From assembly GCF_000732605.1 (NCBI RefSeq), contig NZ_JPME01000008.1:209450-273449 (forward strand): DNA of 64,000 bases, in the 5' to 3' direction. Shown one piece after another: positions 52,859-62,429 of this stretch. A model generated the notes under the pieces. It was given only the letters and a program-made list of their open reading frames with translations. It had not been told where the DNA came from and ran no database searches. Both the position numbers and the translations under genes were made by a program. How positions within the stretch are numbered: the first letter of the stretch is position 1; each line of letters begins with the position of its first letter. The stretch comes from Lacrimispora celerecrescens. GTDB taxonomy: Bacteria > Bacillota > Clostridia > Lachnospirales > Lachnospiraceae.

Positions 52859-54363
52859 TTAAACATCCTTACTCTTCATCGTCGGGAACAACAACACATC
52901 CCTAATCGCATAAGAATCCGTAAGCAACATAACAAACCTGTCAATCCCAATCCCAATACCGCCAGTAGGAGGCATACCAATCATGAGTGCATTTACAAAA
53001 TCATCATCCATGGAATTCGCTTCATCGTCTCCCGCTGCAAGTAATGCTTCCTGAGCCTTAAACCGCTCAATCTGATCCAGAGGATCATTTAACTCGGAGT
53101 AAGCATTTGCCATCTCACGTTTCGTAATGAACAGCTCGAAACGCTCTGTATACTCCGGATCATCAGGCTTTTTCTTAGTAAGAGGAGAAATCTCTACCGG
53201 ATGGTCCATAATAAAGGTCGGCTGTACCAAATGCTCTTCTACAAATTCCTCAAAAAGCATGCTTAAGATATCGCCCTTCTTATGGTGCGCCGCATACTCT
53301 ACATGATACTGATCTGCAAGAGCCTTAGCTTCCTCGTCTGTATGAATGGTGGTAAAATCAATGTCCTTATATTTCTTTAAAGCATCTACCATGGTAATAC
53401 GTTCAAATGGCTTTGATAAATCAATTTCCACACCATCATAGTTTACCACAGCCGTTCCAAGAACCTTAAGGGCAACTGAGCGGAATAAATCCTCTACCAG
53501 ATCCATCATGCCGTGGTAATCGGTATAAGCCTGATATAACTCCATCAAAGTAAACTCTGGGTTATGGCGGGTATCCACGCCTTCATTACGGAAAACGCGT
53601 CCAATTTCATAAACTCTTTCCAAACCGCCTACGATCAGTCTCTTTAAGTAAAGTTCCAGAGAAATACGCAGCTTTACATCCTCATCAAGAGCATTGTAGT
53701 GAGTTTCAAATGGTCTTGCCGCAGCGCCGCCTGCATTAGAAACCAGCATAGGTGTCTCCACCTCCATAAAGCCCTGGGCATCTAAATGGTCACGGATGGA
53801 CTTGATGATCTGGGAACGCTTTACAAACGTATCCCTTACTTCAGGTTCATGATCAGATCCACATATCTCTGTCTATAACGAATGTCCGTATTGGTCAGAC
53901 CGTGGAACTTCTCCGGAAGAATCTGAAGACTCTTGGTAAGCAGAAGCACGCTCTCAGCATGGATGGAAACTTCTCCCGTCTTTGTTGTAAACGCAGTTCC
54001 CTTAATGCCTACGATATCTCCGATATCCAGCTTCTTGAATTCCTTGTATTCTTCTTCTCCAATACTGTCTCTGGCCACATAGGACTGAATATTGCCCTTT
54101 AAATCCTGTACATTACAGAAGGAAGCTTTCCCCATTACTCGCTTTGACATGAGACGTCCTGCGATGGATACTTCCTTTCCTTCCCATACCTCATAATGTT
54201 CCTTGATTTCACTGCTGTGTACATTAACATCGTACTTTGTAACTTTAAACGGATCCTTTCCCGTTTCCTGAAGCTCTGCCAGCTTTTCCCGGCGAACCTT
54301 CAGTAAATGGTTTAAGTCTTCTTCTATATTCTGATTCTGGTTTTGATTCTGCTGTTCTGCCAC
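52859..54363 (-). CDS. lysS: lysyl-tRNA synthetase, class II (apparent frameshift)
   Basis: About 501 aa once one base is restored, the normal length. Charges tRNA-Lys with lysine in the cytoplasm. N-terminal OB-fold anticodon domain ([20 protein letters not shown]), motif 1 region [12 protein letters not shown], motif 2 [17 protein letters not shown] and motif 3 [12 protein letters not shown]. The frame breaks at 53844-53845, where DNA reads ATGAACCTGAAGTAAGG; one more C gives [16 protein letters not shown] and continues unbroken. As this enzyme is essential and the rest is intact, a base-call error is most likely unless a second lysS exists. Located 72 bases after greA. Confidence 0.93.
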
Positions 54364-54435
54364 CTATTTGCACTCCTTTGTGAACTATGTTAAGGAAGTT
54401 CGATTCGCCAGACGGCTCATCGAACGGCTAATTTT

Positions 54436-54918
54436 CTAAGACACTCTCTGAATTTCCAGAACCTTATACTGGATAACTCCGGACTGTGTCTCTACGTCTA
54501 CCACATCTCCTACTTTCCTGCCGATCAGCGCATGACCTACCGGAGATTCGTTGGAAATTTTATTCTGAAGGCTGTTTGCCTCTGTGGAACCCACGATTTT
54601 GAATTCCATCTCTTCGTCCTCATCCACATCGTAGACTTTTACCTTGCAGCCAATGTTAATCTTATCTAAATCAATCTCATCCTCAACCACTACCTCTGCA
54701 TTTTTAAGGAGCTTCTCCAGCTCTTCAATACGCAGCTCTATGTCTCTTTGTTCATCCTTAGCGGCATCATATTCAGCGTTCTCGGATAAGTCGCCTTGTT
54801 CTCTGGCTTCCTTGATCTTCTGGGCGACCTCTTTTCTTTTTACTACCTTTAAATTCTGAAGCTCATCCTCGTATCTTTTAAGGCCTTCGTAGGTTAAAAT
54901 ATTTTTCTTGTCTACCAT
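54436..54918 (-). CDS. greA: transcription elongation factor GreA
   Basis: 160 aa. GreA rescues backtracked RNA polymerase by stimulating transcript cleavage. N-terminal coiled coil (about 8-75) with the acidic tip [16 protein letters not shown], then the FKBP-like C-terminal domain with [20 protein letters not shown]. Ribosome site AGGAGG. Gene order dusB, greA, lysS is common in Firmicutes. Confidence 0.95.
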   Translation of the reverse strand: MVDKKNILTYEGLKRYEDELQNLKVVKRKEVAQKIKEAREQGDLSENAEYDAAKDEQRDIELRIEELEKLLKNAEVVVEDEIDLDKINIGCKVKVYDVDEDEEMEFKIVGSTEANSLQNKISNESPVGHALIGRKVGDVVDVETQSGVIQYKVLEIQRVS

Positions 54919-55027
54919 GGTTTTTGATTCCTCCTGGTTTCATACTCGCTCATTCGCATTCCAAATATTATAGCGTAAACATCTAAAAATGTCAAGAATG
55001 TAACTATTCCTAAATCTATTTCTCTGA

Positions 55028-55996
55028 TCAGATTTTTCCGATCCTTTCTTCCGCAAATCGCCTTAATTCATCCATGGTTCCCACCTGGTTGATATCATTT
55101 CTAAGCTTTGCAGAATGAGGGAGTCCGGCTGTATACCATGCCATATGCCCACGCATTTCACGCATGGCTACCACCTCTCCTTTGTGCTCCATCTCCAGGG
55201 TACCATGACGGATGATCATATTAGCAATCTCTTCTCTGGTAGGCCCCGGAAGCAGCTCCCCTGTCTCCAGATAATGAAGGGTTCTTTTAAAGATCCAGGG
55301 ATTTCCCTTGGCTCCCCGGGCGATCATCACCCCGTCACAGCCGGTTTCCTCTAAAAGAGCCTTTGCATCTTCCGGCTTAAATACATCACCGTTTCCGATG
55401 ACCGGGATTGAGACAGATTCCTTTACCTTCCTTATAATATTCCAGTCCGCTGTTCCTGAATAATACTGCTCCCTGGTCCTGCCATGAACAGCCACTGCCG
55501 CCACTCCGCAGCTTTCAGCCATTTTAGCAAATTCCACGGCATTGCAGTCCTCTTCGGTAAAGCCTTTTCTGAATTTTACGGTCACAGGCTTTTTAACTGC
55601 CTTTACCATCGCGGTTAAAAGGCGCTCTGCAAGCCCTATATCCTTCATAAGCGCCGACCCCTCGCCGTTATTAACGATCTTCGGCATGGGGCAGCCCATG
55701 TTCACGTCAATGAATGCATAGGGCCCTTCTTCCACTTTAGCAGCAATATCTGCCATGATATCCGGATCAGAGCCAAAAAGCTGAAGGCTCACAGGGCCTT
55801 CTCCGTCAGCCACCTTTAGCAGCTCATTGGTATTTCTGTTTTTATATAAAATTGCCTTGGCGCTGACCATTTCCGTTACTGCCATACCACAGCCCTGCTC
55901 CCTGCAAAGAAAACGAAATGGCAGGTCCGTAACTCCTGCCATGGGTGCCAGTATCAGATTGTTATCTAACGTCAAATTTCCAATTCTAAGCTTCAC
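55028..55996 (-). CDS. dusB: tRNA-dihydrouridine synthase
   Basis: 322 aa flavoenzyme reducing uridines in tRNA. LAPMAGVTDLPFRFLCREQG at 16-35, DVNMGCPMPKIVNNGEGSAL with catalytic Cys102, VTVKFRKGF, AVHGRTREQYYSG and IGNGDVF, then GVMIARGAKGNPWIF for phosphate binding of FMN. Its ATG overlaps the stop of the upstream small gene as ATGA. Confidence 0.94.
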   Translation of the reverse strand: MKLRIGNLTLDNNLILAPMAGVTDLPFRFLCREQGCGMAVTEMVSAKAILYKNRNTNELLKVADGEGPVSLQLFGSDPDIMADIAAKVEEGPYAFIDVNMGCPMPKIVNNGEGSALMKDIGLAERLLTAMVKAVKKPVTVKFRKGFTEEDCNAVEFAKMAESCGVAAVAVHGRTREQYYSGTADWNIIRKVKESVSIPVIGNGDVFKPEDAKALLEETGCDGVMIARGAKGNPWIFKRTLHYLETGELLPGPTREEIANMIIRHGTLEMEHKGEVVAMREMRGHMAWYTAGLPHSAKLRNDINQVGTMDELRRFAEERIGKI

Positions 55997-56385
55997 GTAT
56001 CTATATCTCCGCCTTCCAATTCTTCTCCCAGATAAAATACCCGATAGTACATCTCCAAAGATTCCAGAAGTTCCCTTTTTTCTTTCCGGTACTGCTTGAT
56101 CTTCAGCACGCTTCCGATCTCATCAAACAGATAATCCCCCTCCTCTGCTGATACCTTAAATTCCAGGGTTCCATCCTCATCATATTCCATGACAAGGATC
56201 CCACCTACATCTTCGGTATAAAGCACGCACATGATCTGAAGATCCTGCTTGATGCTCTCCGGGAGGCTCGAAAACTGCTGGTTAAAATAATATTTCTGCT
56301 CATAGGAATTGGCGCCGCAAAGCACCACATTATCTCCATCATGCTCCATCGTTTCTGCCACCGTTCTTTCCTCATTCCTTCCCAT
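55993..56385 (-). CDS. small acidic protein of unknown function (DUF6145-like)
   Basis: 130 aa, acidic, no membrane segment or signal peptide. Recognisable stretches: VVLCGANSYEQKYYFNQQFS, LPESIKQDLQIMCVLYTEDV, GGILVMEYDEDGTLEF and an alpha-helical C-terminus. It resembles the clostridial DUF6145 proteins encoded before dusB, but I am not certain of that name. Overlaps dusB by four bases, so it is co-translated with it. Function unknown. Confidence 0.7.
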   Translation of the reverse strand: MGRNEERTVAETMEHDGDNVVLCGANSYEQKYYFNQQFSSLPESIKQDLQIMCVLYTEDVGGILVMEYDEDGTLEFKVSAEEGDYLFDEIGSVLKIKQYRKEKRELLESLEMYYRVFYLGEELEGGDIDT

Positions 56386-56466
56386 GCACTTTAGGCAGGG
56401 GCACCCCGTATTATCGGGTGTAAAGGAATACCCATATAGGGTGTTTCCATTATTTACTGAGATTAT

Positions 56467-56495
56467 ATTTTAACATACGCACAAAGAAATGACAA
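56467..56495 (-). promoter_or_regulatory. promoter of the dusB-greA-lysS operon
   Basis: Minus-strand TTGTCA (56490-56495), 17-base spacer, TAAAAT (56467-56472) with an extended TG. It starts just after the lacI stop at 56500. The leader includes a small hairpin CACCC...GGGTG near 56401-56420. Confidence 0.7.
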
Positions 56496-56499
56496 TAGG

Positions 56500-57507
56500 T
56501 TAAAAATCAGTGGTACACCGCTTAATCAGCCGGCATGGAATCCGGTTATTCCTGTTCACTTCCGTTTCTTCTCCAAGAAGGATTTTCATCATATTATCGA
56601 CGGAGATGTTGCATAATTCCTCCACCCGGTTATCAATAGAAGAAAGCTCCGGATCACTGCAGATTGACAGGGCAGAATTATTAAATCCGGTAATGCATAA
56701 ATTTTCCGGTACCTTTAATAGCTTTGCATTGGCATACTTAATCGCACCTACGGCAAGACCGTCATCGGTGGCTACCACGCTGTCAAATCGTAAATCACGG
56801 CGCTCCAGAAGAATATCCCTTACGGTATGGATCCGGTTCTTTACATAAAGCTTTAAATCTCCCAGCACAGGAAGCCCGTGGGCTTTTAAAGCAGATTCAT
56901 AACCTGCCAGTTTCTGATTTGCACTGTAAGAATGGGAGTCACAGAGAAACAGGATTCTTCGCCGTCCTGTTTCAATCATCTGGCTGGTCACATCGTAGGT
57001 TGCCTGATAATCATCTCCATAAGCGCAATAAATATTCTCGCCATCCAAATATCCGTTAATTAAAAATACAGGAACCTGTTTTGCCGCATCGCGGACATAC
57101 TGCGTATTTTTATCCGATTCCCCTGTTCCTGCATAAGTAGAACCGACCATAAGGAGCGCATCAATCCGCTTCGCAAGAAGAAGGCTGACATATTTTTCTT
57201 TCACAGACTGTTCAAATCCGCTGCAGCACAAAATACAGTCGTAACCATGCTCGTGCATACGGCTCTCTAAATGGGCTACCGCAGTAGCCATATAGGCATC
57301 TGATACATCCGGACATAATATCCCAATGGTCTTCATGGAATCAAGCCCAAGGCCCCTGGCAAATACATTGGGAGTATAGCCATTTTCTTCCATAATCGTT
57401 CTGACTTTTTGTTTTGTTTTCTCACTCACACGGGGGCTGTCGTTCACCACCCGGGATACGGTAGCGATGGAAACTCCTGCAAGTTCTGCAATGTCATAAA
57501 TGTTCAT
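56500..57507 (-). CDS. LacI-family regulator, probable repressor of uxaA-uxaB
   Basis: 335 aa. Helix-turn-helix IYDIAELAGVSIATVSRVVN at 3-22, hinge, then sensor domain (MKTIGILCPDVSDAYMATAV). Divergent from the altronate dehydratase gene, with two palindromic TGTAAG-NN-CTTACA-like operators between them (57554-57567 and 57734-57749). Probable inducer: galacturonate, tagaturonate or a downstream keto-acid; this is inferred from the neighbours. Confidence 0.92.
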   Translation of the reverse strand: MNIYDIAELAGVSIATVSRVVNDSPRVSEKTKQKVRTIMEENGYTPNVFARGLGLDSMKTIGILCPDVSDAYMATAVAHLESRMHEHGYDCILCCSGFEQSVKEKYVSLLLAKRIDALLMVGSTYAGTGESDKNTQYVRDAAKQVPVFLINGYLDGENIYCAYGDDYQATYDVTSQMIETGRRRILFLCDSHSYSANQKLAGYESALKAHGLPVLGDLKLYVKNRIHTVRDILLERRDLRFDSVVATDDGLAVGAIKYANAKLLKVPENLCITGFNNSALSICSDPELSSIDNRVEELCNISVDNMMKILLGEETEVNRNNRIPCRLIKRCTTDF

Positions 57508-57553
57508 CCTGGTAGTCCCTTTTACTCATCAAAATTTCCATACACAAAGCAAG

Positions 57554-57567
57554 CGTAAGCGCTTACA
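57554..57567. promoter_or_regulatory. LacI/CcpA-type palindrome near the lacI start
   Basis: CGTAAGCGCTTACA; the inner 12 bases (57555-57566) are a perfect palindrome. It fits the catabolite-response consensus except for the first base, 47 bases upstream of the lacI start. Confidence 0.65.
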
Positions 57568-57702
57568 CATACTTGCTTCATTATACAGGATAATTTTCTG
57601 TAAAGCAACTGTTATTACTGATTTTTATCCATGGAAAAAATCAGTTTTTTTCTTAAATTGTACCCCTAAATAAAAAGAAAAATCTCTTTTTTTCTTTCCC
57701 TA

Positions 57703-57731
57703 TTGACGGTTGCACAAAAATAGTGTATGTT
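57703..57731 (+). promoter_or_regulatory. promoter of uxaA-uxaB
   Basis: TTGACG (57703-57708), 17-base spacer, TATGTT (57726-57731). The downstream palindrome at 57734 overlaps the expected transcription start. Confidence 0.7.
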
Positions 57732-57733
57732 TT

Positions 57734-57749
57734 ATGTAAGTACTTACAT
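57734..57749. promoter_or_regulatory. operator of uxaA-uxaB
   Basis: ATGTAAGTACTTACAT, a perfect 16-base palindrome two bases after the -10, ideally placed for repression by the divergent LacI protein. Shares the TGTAAG/CTTACA arms with the site at 57554. Confidence 0.75.
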
Positions 57750-57794
57750 TACATGTACCGATTGATACTGGTACCAAGAAAGGAAAGGAAGCTT

Positions 57795-59276
57795 ATGCAG
57801 GATTTTATCAAAATTCATTCCGGAGATAATGTTGCAGTTGCATTAAAGCCGCTTTCTTCCGGCACTGCCGCAGAGATAGGCGGAAATACCATTACACTTC
57901 TGGAAGATATCCCACAGGGCCATAAATTCGCCCTCGCCGATATACCTGCCGGCTCATCCGTCATCAAATACGGCTGTGCCATTGGCATGGCAAAGGAACC
58001 TATTAAGACAGGAGCTTGGATTCACACGCATAATTTAAAAACAGGTTTAGGGGATTTACTTACTTATACGTACGAGAAGCAGGAAACAGCTGTTATTTCC
58101 ACAGAAGAACGTTTCTTTGAAGGCTACCGCAGGCCGGACGGAAAAGTGGGCGTACGCAATGAAATCTGGATCATTCCTACGGTTGGCTGTGTCAACAACA
58201 TCGCCACTGCACTGGAGCGTATGTCTAAGAAATACGTAGGCGGCACCATTGACGAAGTCGCCGCATTCCCTCACCCTTACGGCTGTTCCCAGATGGGTGA
58301 CGACCAGGAATATACCAGAACCATTCTGGCTGATTTAATCAATCATCCCAACGCCGGAGGCGTTTTGGTTCTTGGACTTGGCTGCGAGAACAGCAGCGTT
58401 GCCGAACTGAAACCCTATATCGGCGATTACGATGAAAACAGGGTAAAGTTCCTGGTAACTCAGGAATCCGAGGATGAAATGGCTGATGCCATGGAACTCA
58501 TCGGACAGCTGGCTGAATATGCAGGTACGTTCCACAGAGAGCCTGTAAGCTGCAGCGAACTCATCATTGGTATGAAATGCGGCGGTTCCGACGGTTTATC
58601 CGGAATCACAGCCAATCCCACGGTAGGAGCATTCTCCGATATGCTGGTTTCCAAAGGTGGAACCACCATCCTGACAGAAGTTCCTGAGATGTTCGGAGCG
58701 GAAACACTTCTTATGAACCGCTGCCAGAATGAAGAAACCTTTGAAAAAACCGTGGATTTAATCAATGATTTCAAGAATTATTTCACCAGCCATAACCAAA
58801 CCATTTACGAAAATCCTTCCCCGGGCAACAAAAAGGGCGGCATCTCCACCCTTGAGGACAAATCCCTGGGCTGTGTCCAGAAATCCGGAAGTGCTCCGGT
58901 CGTAGATGTATTAAAATATGGAGAACCGGTACGTGACAAGGGATTAAATCTCTTAAGCGCACCCGGTAACGACTTAGTCGCCTCCACGGCACTGGCCGCT
59001 TCCGGTGCCCACATCGTCCTGTTTACCACAGGCCGCGGCACCCCATTTGCCTGTCCGGTACCGACCATGAAGATTTCCACCAACACTGCGTTAAGCACAA
59101 AGAAGAGCAACTGGATTGATTTTAACTGCGGCGTACTGGTTGAGGGTACGGATATGGATACCCTTAAAAATGAATTCTTTGATTTTGTTATCGAGGTAGC
59201 TTCCGGCAAAAAGGTAAAATCCGAAGAAGCAGGCTTCCACGACATGGCTATCTTTAAGCAGGGCGTGACTTTATAA
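57795..59276 (+). CDS. uxaA: altronate dehydratase
   Basis: 493 aa from the ATG at 57795, preceded by AAGGAAAGGAAG; an upstream in-frame ATG at 57723 lies over the promoter. Converts altronate to 2-keto-3-deoxygluconate in galacturonate breakdown. N-terminal SAF domain (1-75, WIHTHNLKTGLGD) and large domain with IPTVGCVNNIA, AFPHPYGCSQMGDDQEYT, LGLGCENSS and MKCGGSDGLSGITANP, whose cysteines and histidines bind iron or another metal. First gene of a two-gene operon with uxaB. Confidence 0.94.
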   Translation: MQDFIKIHSGDNVAVALKPLSSGTAAEIGGNTITLLEDIPQGHKFALADIPAGSSVIKYGCAIGMAKEPIKTGAWIHTHNLKTGLGDLLTYTYEKQETAVISTEERFFEGYRRPDGKVGVRNEIWIIPTVGCVNNIATALERMSKKYVGGTIDEVAAFPHPYGCSQMGDDQEYTRTILADLINHPNAGGVLVLGLGCENSSVAELKPYIGDYDENRVKFLVTQESEDEMADAMELIGQLAEYAGTFHREPVSCSELIIGMKCGGSDGLSGITANPTVGAFSDMLVSKGGTTILTEVPEMFGAETLLMNRCQNEETFEKTVDLINDFKNYFTSHNQTIYENPSPGNKKGGISTLEDKSLGCVQKSGSAPVVDVLKYGEPVRDKGLNLLSAPGNDLVASTALAASGAHIVLFTTGRGTPFACPVPTMKISTNTALSTKKSNWIDFNCGVLVEGTDMDTLKNEFFDFVIEVASGKKVKSEEAGFHDMAIFKQGVTL

Positions 59277-59332
59277 TTCGACTACGGTATGCGGATTGAA
59301 ATATGCAATGAAGAAAAAAGGAGATAAATTCA

Positions 59333-60823
59333 ATGGAAAAGTTATGTTATGAAACACTGGAAAAACTTGGGTTTGACGGATATCTTTTAAAGGAAGCCCC
59401 GGAACGGGTTCTGCAGTTCGGCGAAGGTAATTTTTTAAGGGCATTTGTGGATTATTTTATCGATGTCCTGAATGAAAAAACCGGATTTAACTCCAAGGTT
59501 GTTTTATGCCAGCCTATTGCACCAGGTCTTGCGGATATGATCAACGAGCAGGAAGGACTTTATACTCTTTTCCTCCGCGGTTTTGAGAACGGACAGAAGG
59601 TAAATGACAAACGGGTGATCTCCTGTGTAAGCAGATGCTTAAATCCTTATACAGATTATGAGTCCGTATTGGCCTGTGCGGATAATCCAGACCTGCGTTA
59701 CATTGCCTGCAATACCACTGAAGCAGGTATTACTTATGATCCTTCCTGCCAGTTTACAGATGTTCCGGCTGACAGCTACCCTGGTAAACTGACTCAGTTC
59801 CTTTACAGAAGATTTGAAAAGTTCGGAAAGGAAGCCGGAAAGGGCTTTGTTATCCTCTCCTGTGAGCTGATTGATGACAACGGAAAAGAGCTGGAGAAAT
59901 GCGTATTAAAATACGCCGAGCAATGGAACCTTGGCAATGAATTCACCGCCTGGATCAAAGCGGAGAACATCTTCTGCTCCACTCTGGTAGACCGCATCGT
60001 GACCGGTTATCCGAGAAATGAAGCTGCTGCCATCTGTGAAGAATTAGGCTATCAGGATAACATCATCGATACCGGTGAAGTCTTCGGCTTCTGGGTTATC
60101 GAAGGACCGGACAGCTTAAAGAAAGAACTGCCTTTTGAAGAAGCAGGCCTTCCTGTTATCATCTGTAACGATCACAAGCCATATAAGCAGAGAAAGGTCC
60201 GCATTTTAAACGGAGCTCATACATCCTTCGTATTAGGTGCTTACCTTTCCGGACAGGATATTGTCCGCAACTGCATGGATGATGAAGTGATCTGCGGCTT
60301 TATGAATAAGACCATTTATGATGAGATCATTCCTACCCTGACCCTTCCAAAGGAGGAATTAATGAGTTTTGCAGCCTCTGTTACAGAGCGTTTCAAAAAC
60401 CCATTTATTGATCATGCCCTGTTATCCATTTCCTTAAATTCCACCTCTAAATGGAAAGCCCGTGTTATGCCTTCTCTTAAGAGCTTTGTAGAAAAAACAG
60501 GCGCACTTCCGAAATGTATAACAGCTTCTTTCGCGTTCTACATTGCATTCTACAACGGAATGAACCTTACGGAAGACGGTCTTGTTGCAGCACGTCCTGC
60601 AGGTGACGAATACACCATTAAGGATGATAAGCCAGTTCTTCAGTTTTTCTATGACCACAAGGATGACGATGCAGCTGCCCTTGTTCATGCGGTTTGCACC
60701 AATGCTGAATTCTGGGATGAGGATTTAAGTGAAATTCCAGGATTCGAAGCGGCCGTGGCTGGTTATTTAACAGGTATCAAAGAAAAAGGCGCTTATGAAG
60801 TTATGAAGGAATGTTTAAACTAA
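59333..60823 (+). CDS. uxaB: tagaturonate reductase (altronate oxidoreductase)
   Basis: 496 aa, normal length. NAD-dependent reduction of tagaturonate to altronate, the substrate of UxaA. NAD-binding N-terminus RVLQFGEGNFLRAFVDYF (25-42), FLRGFENG, CNTTEAGITYDP, and the polyol dehydrogenase catalytic segment HKPYKQRKVRILNGAHTSF with the active Lys. Starts 56 bases after uxaA with AAAAGGAG upstream and ends ahead of a strong terminator. The isomerase uxaC and kinase kdgK are not in the window. Confidence 0.94.
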   Translation: MEKLCYETLEKLGFDGYLLKEAPERVLQFGEGNFLRAFVDYFIDVLNEKTGFNSKVVLCQPIAPGLADMINEQEGLYTLFLRGFENGQKVNDKRVISCVSRCLNPYTDYESVLACADNPDLRYIACNTTEAGITYDPSCQFTDVPADSYPGKLTQFLYRRFEKFGKEAGKGFVILSCELIDDNGKELEKCVLKYAEQWNLGNEFTAWIKAENIFCSTLVDRIVTGYPRNEAAAICEELGYQDNIIDTGEVFGFWVIEGPDSLKKELPFEEAGLPVIICNDHKPYKQRKVRILNGAHTSFVLGAYLSGQDIVRNCMDDEVICGFMNKTIYDEIIPTLTLPKEELMSFAASVTERFKNPFIDHALLSISLNSTSKWKARVMPSLKSFVEKTGALPKCITASFAFYIAFYNGMNLTEDGLVAARPAGDEYTIKDDKPVLQFFYDHKDDDAAALVHAVCTNAEFWDEDLSEIPGFEAAVAGYLTGIKEKGAYEVMKECLN

Positions 60824-60842
60824 TCGTTAAAACGAAGAAACA

Positions 60843-60878
60843 AACACCGGTATCACCTTGATTGGTGATACCGGTGTT
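60843..60878 (+). terminator. intrinsic terminator after uxaB
   Basis: Perfect 15-base stem AACACCGGTATCACC (60843-60857) with GGTGATACCGGTGTT (60864-60878), six-base loop, followed by TTAAT. Located 20 bases after the uxaB stop. Confidence 0.88.
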
Positions 60879-60943
60879 TTAATATGCGAGGAAAGTTGTC
60901 AGTATCCCGCAGCCACATTGCTTGACGCTTTGCGCATGCAGCA

Positions 60944-61846
60944 TTAAGAAGCATAGAACTTTACCACCTTATTATATTCCTTCATGATACTATGCAAAAC
61001 ATCTACATGTTTAAAATCGCTGTGATATAGAATGTTGATTTCCCGAATCATACTAAGATTTTCTATCGGTAATGCAGTGATTTTCCCTTTCTTTAGTTCA
61101 TCCAGACATACACTGCGTGAAAGGATAGAAACTCCAATGTCCCTTCTAATAAGATCTTTAATCGTTGCAATATTGTCAACTTCTAAAATGACATTGAAAT
61201 CATCAAGTGACATGTTATTACTTTCCAAGTGGGCTGTAAACAGGTTTCTTGTCCCCGATGAGGGTCTGCGAAGAATCAATGGCTCTTTCATTAATTCATT
61301 TATGGTTACCATGCTCTTTTTTGCCAGAAGATTATTATTTGATACAACTAACATCAAGGAATCCGTGTCCAGTAGAAGCGAGTTGATGCTGTCATCCTGA
61401 ACTTTCCCCTCTACAACAGCTAAATCCACCTCATAATTTTTCAGCATTTCATAAAGATTATTTATAGAGTCAGAAATAATTGTTATGCTTGCGCCAGGGT
61501 TTTTGGAGCTGTACTTCCCTAATACTTCTGCCACTGCATTACTTTCAGCAGTATGGGTAATCCCAACCGTAAGCCGTCTTATATGGCGCTGCTCATCCAA
61601 AATATTTTGCCCCATCCTCTGATATAGGGCTATGCTTCGCCTGGCATACTGAATTACAATATTTCCTTCATTTGTAGGCTTTATTTCACTTCCAACACGA
61701 TTGAAAATTTTAATGTTTAATTCCTTTTCCAATTGCTTTATGTGTTGAGTTACCGCTGGCTGTGTCAAAGATAGATGTTCTGCCGCCCGTGTGTAACTGT
61801 TAAATTCGACCACTGCTAATAACGTATAAAGTTTCGTATCAATCAT
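60944..61846 (-). CDS. LysR-family transcriptional regulator
   Basis: 300 aa from the ATG at 61846, which follows AGGGGTG; an in-frame GTG at 61855 is less likely. Winged helix-turn-helix LLAVVEFNSYTRAAEHLSLT with QPAVTQHIKQLEKELNIKIF, then the two-lobed effector domain (RLTVGITHTAESNAVAEVLG). Divergent from the small membrane protein and antiporter genes, with a candidate ATAAT-N11-ATTAT site between. Probably activates them; effector unknown. Confidence 0.92.
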   Translation of the reverse strand: MIDTKLYTLLAVVEFNSYTRAAEHLSLTQPAVTQHIKQLEKELNIKIFNRVGSEIKPTNEGNIVIQYARRSIALYQRMGQNILDEQRHIRRLTVGITHTAESNAVAEVLGKYSSKNPGASITIISDSINNLYEMLKNYEVDLAVVEGKVQDDSINSLLLDTDSLMLVVSNNNLLAKKSMVTINELMKEPLILRRPSSGTRNLFTAHLESNNMSLDDFNVILEVDNIATIKDLIRRDIGVSILSRSVCLDELKKGKITALPIENLSMIREINILYHSDFKHVDVLHSIMKEYNKVVKFYAS

Positions 61847-61888
61847 CTTATTCACCCCTGATTATAATGTTTTCTTATGACATGCCAA

Positions 61889-61909
61889 ATAATTATAAAT
61901 ATACATTAT
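61889..61909. promoter_or_regulatory. candidate LysR T-N11-A box
   Basis: ATAAT, 11 bases, ATTAT in the 113-base divergent gap, with a plus-strand TATAAT at 61922-61927 just downstream and no clear -35. The layout suits LysR-type activation of the plus-strand genes. Confidence 0.5.
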
Positions 61910-61959
61910 GTAATTTGTGATTATAATAGTAGCATAAATCAAGAAAGGAGGCAAGAATA

Positions 61960-62415
61960 ATGAGGCAAAAGCTTTTATTTGTATGGCACGTTCTTATTTT
62001 TAATGTTATTAAACCATTTCCATCCTCTTCATACTATTTTAACAATCATTTTCGGTCACCGACACAAATTGCTGCTGATTATTATTCAATTTCGCACTAT
62101 AGGGGAATTGTTAACTTCGGAAAGGAACAGTCAGGTTATGCTGGAGTAATCTTAGCAAATATTGCACTTGTGTTTTTTTTCTTACCGCTTTGTTTTACCG
62201 CAGATTTGGTAAATTATGGTGTACATCTGCTTTCGATAAAAATATCAGTTAATGTAATTCTCGTCCTAATGGCTATGGTCAAATTTGATATGTTACGCCT
62301 TCGTGACACGCGAAATTATTTAAAACTTCTTTATCTTTTTAATTGTCTGGTTTCGTCATCATATTGGACTTTAACATGCGTGTTTTTAACCGCATTTGAA
62401 AATATAGGATTATAG
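61960..62415 (+). CDS. orphan membrane protein of unknown function
   Basis: 151 aa, with an AAGGAGG ribosome site nine bases before the ATG. Two clear hydrophobic segments (YAGVILANIALVFFFLPLCF at about 65-84; ISVNVILVLMAMVKF about 95-110) and a third weaker one at the end. The N-terminus is rich in aromatic residues. I do not recognise a family. It lies between the LysR gene and the antiporter, 14 bases upstream of the latter, so it is probably a co-transcribed partner. Confidence 0.55.
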   Translation: MRQKLLFVWHVLIFNVIKPFPSSSYYFNNHFRSPTQIAADYYSISHYRGIVNFGKEQSGYAGVILANIALVFFFLPLCFTADLVNYGVHLLSIKISVNVILVLMAMVKFDMLRLRDTRNYLKLLYLFNCLVSSSYWTLTCVFLTAFENIGL

Positions 62416-62429
62416 AGGAGGATTTATCA

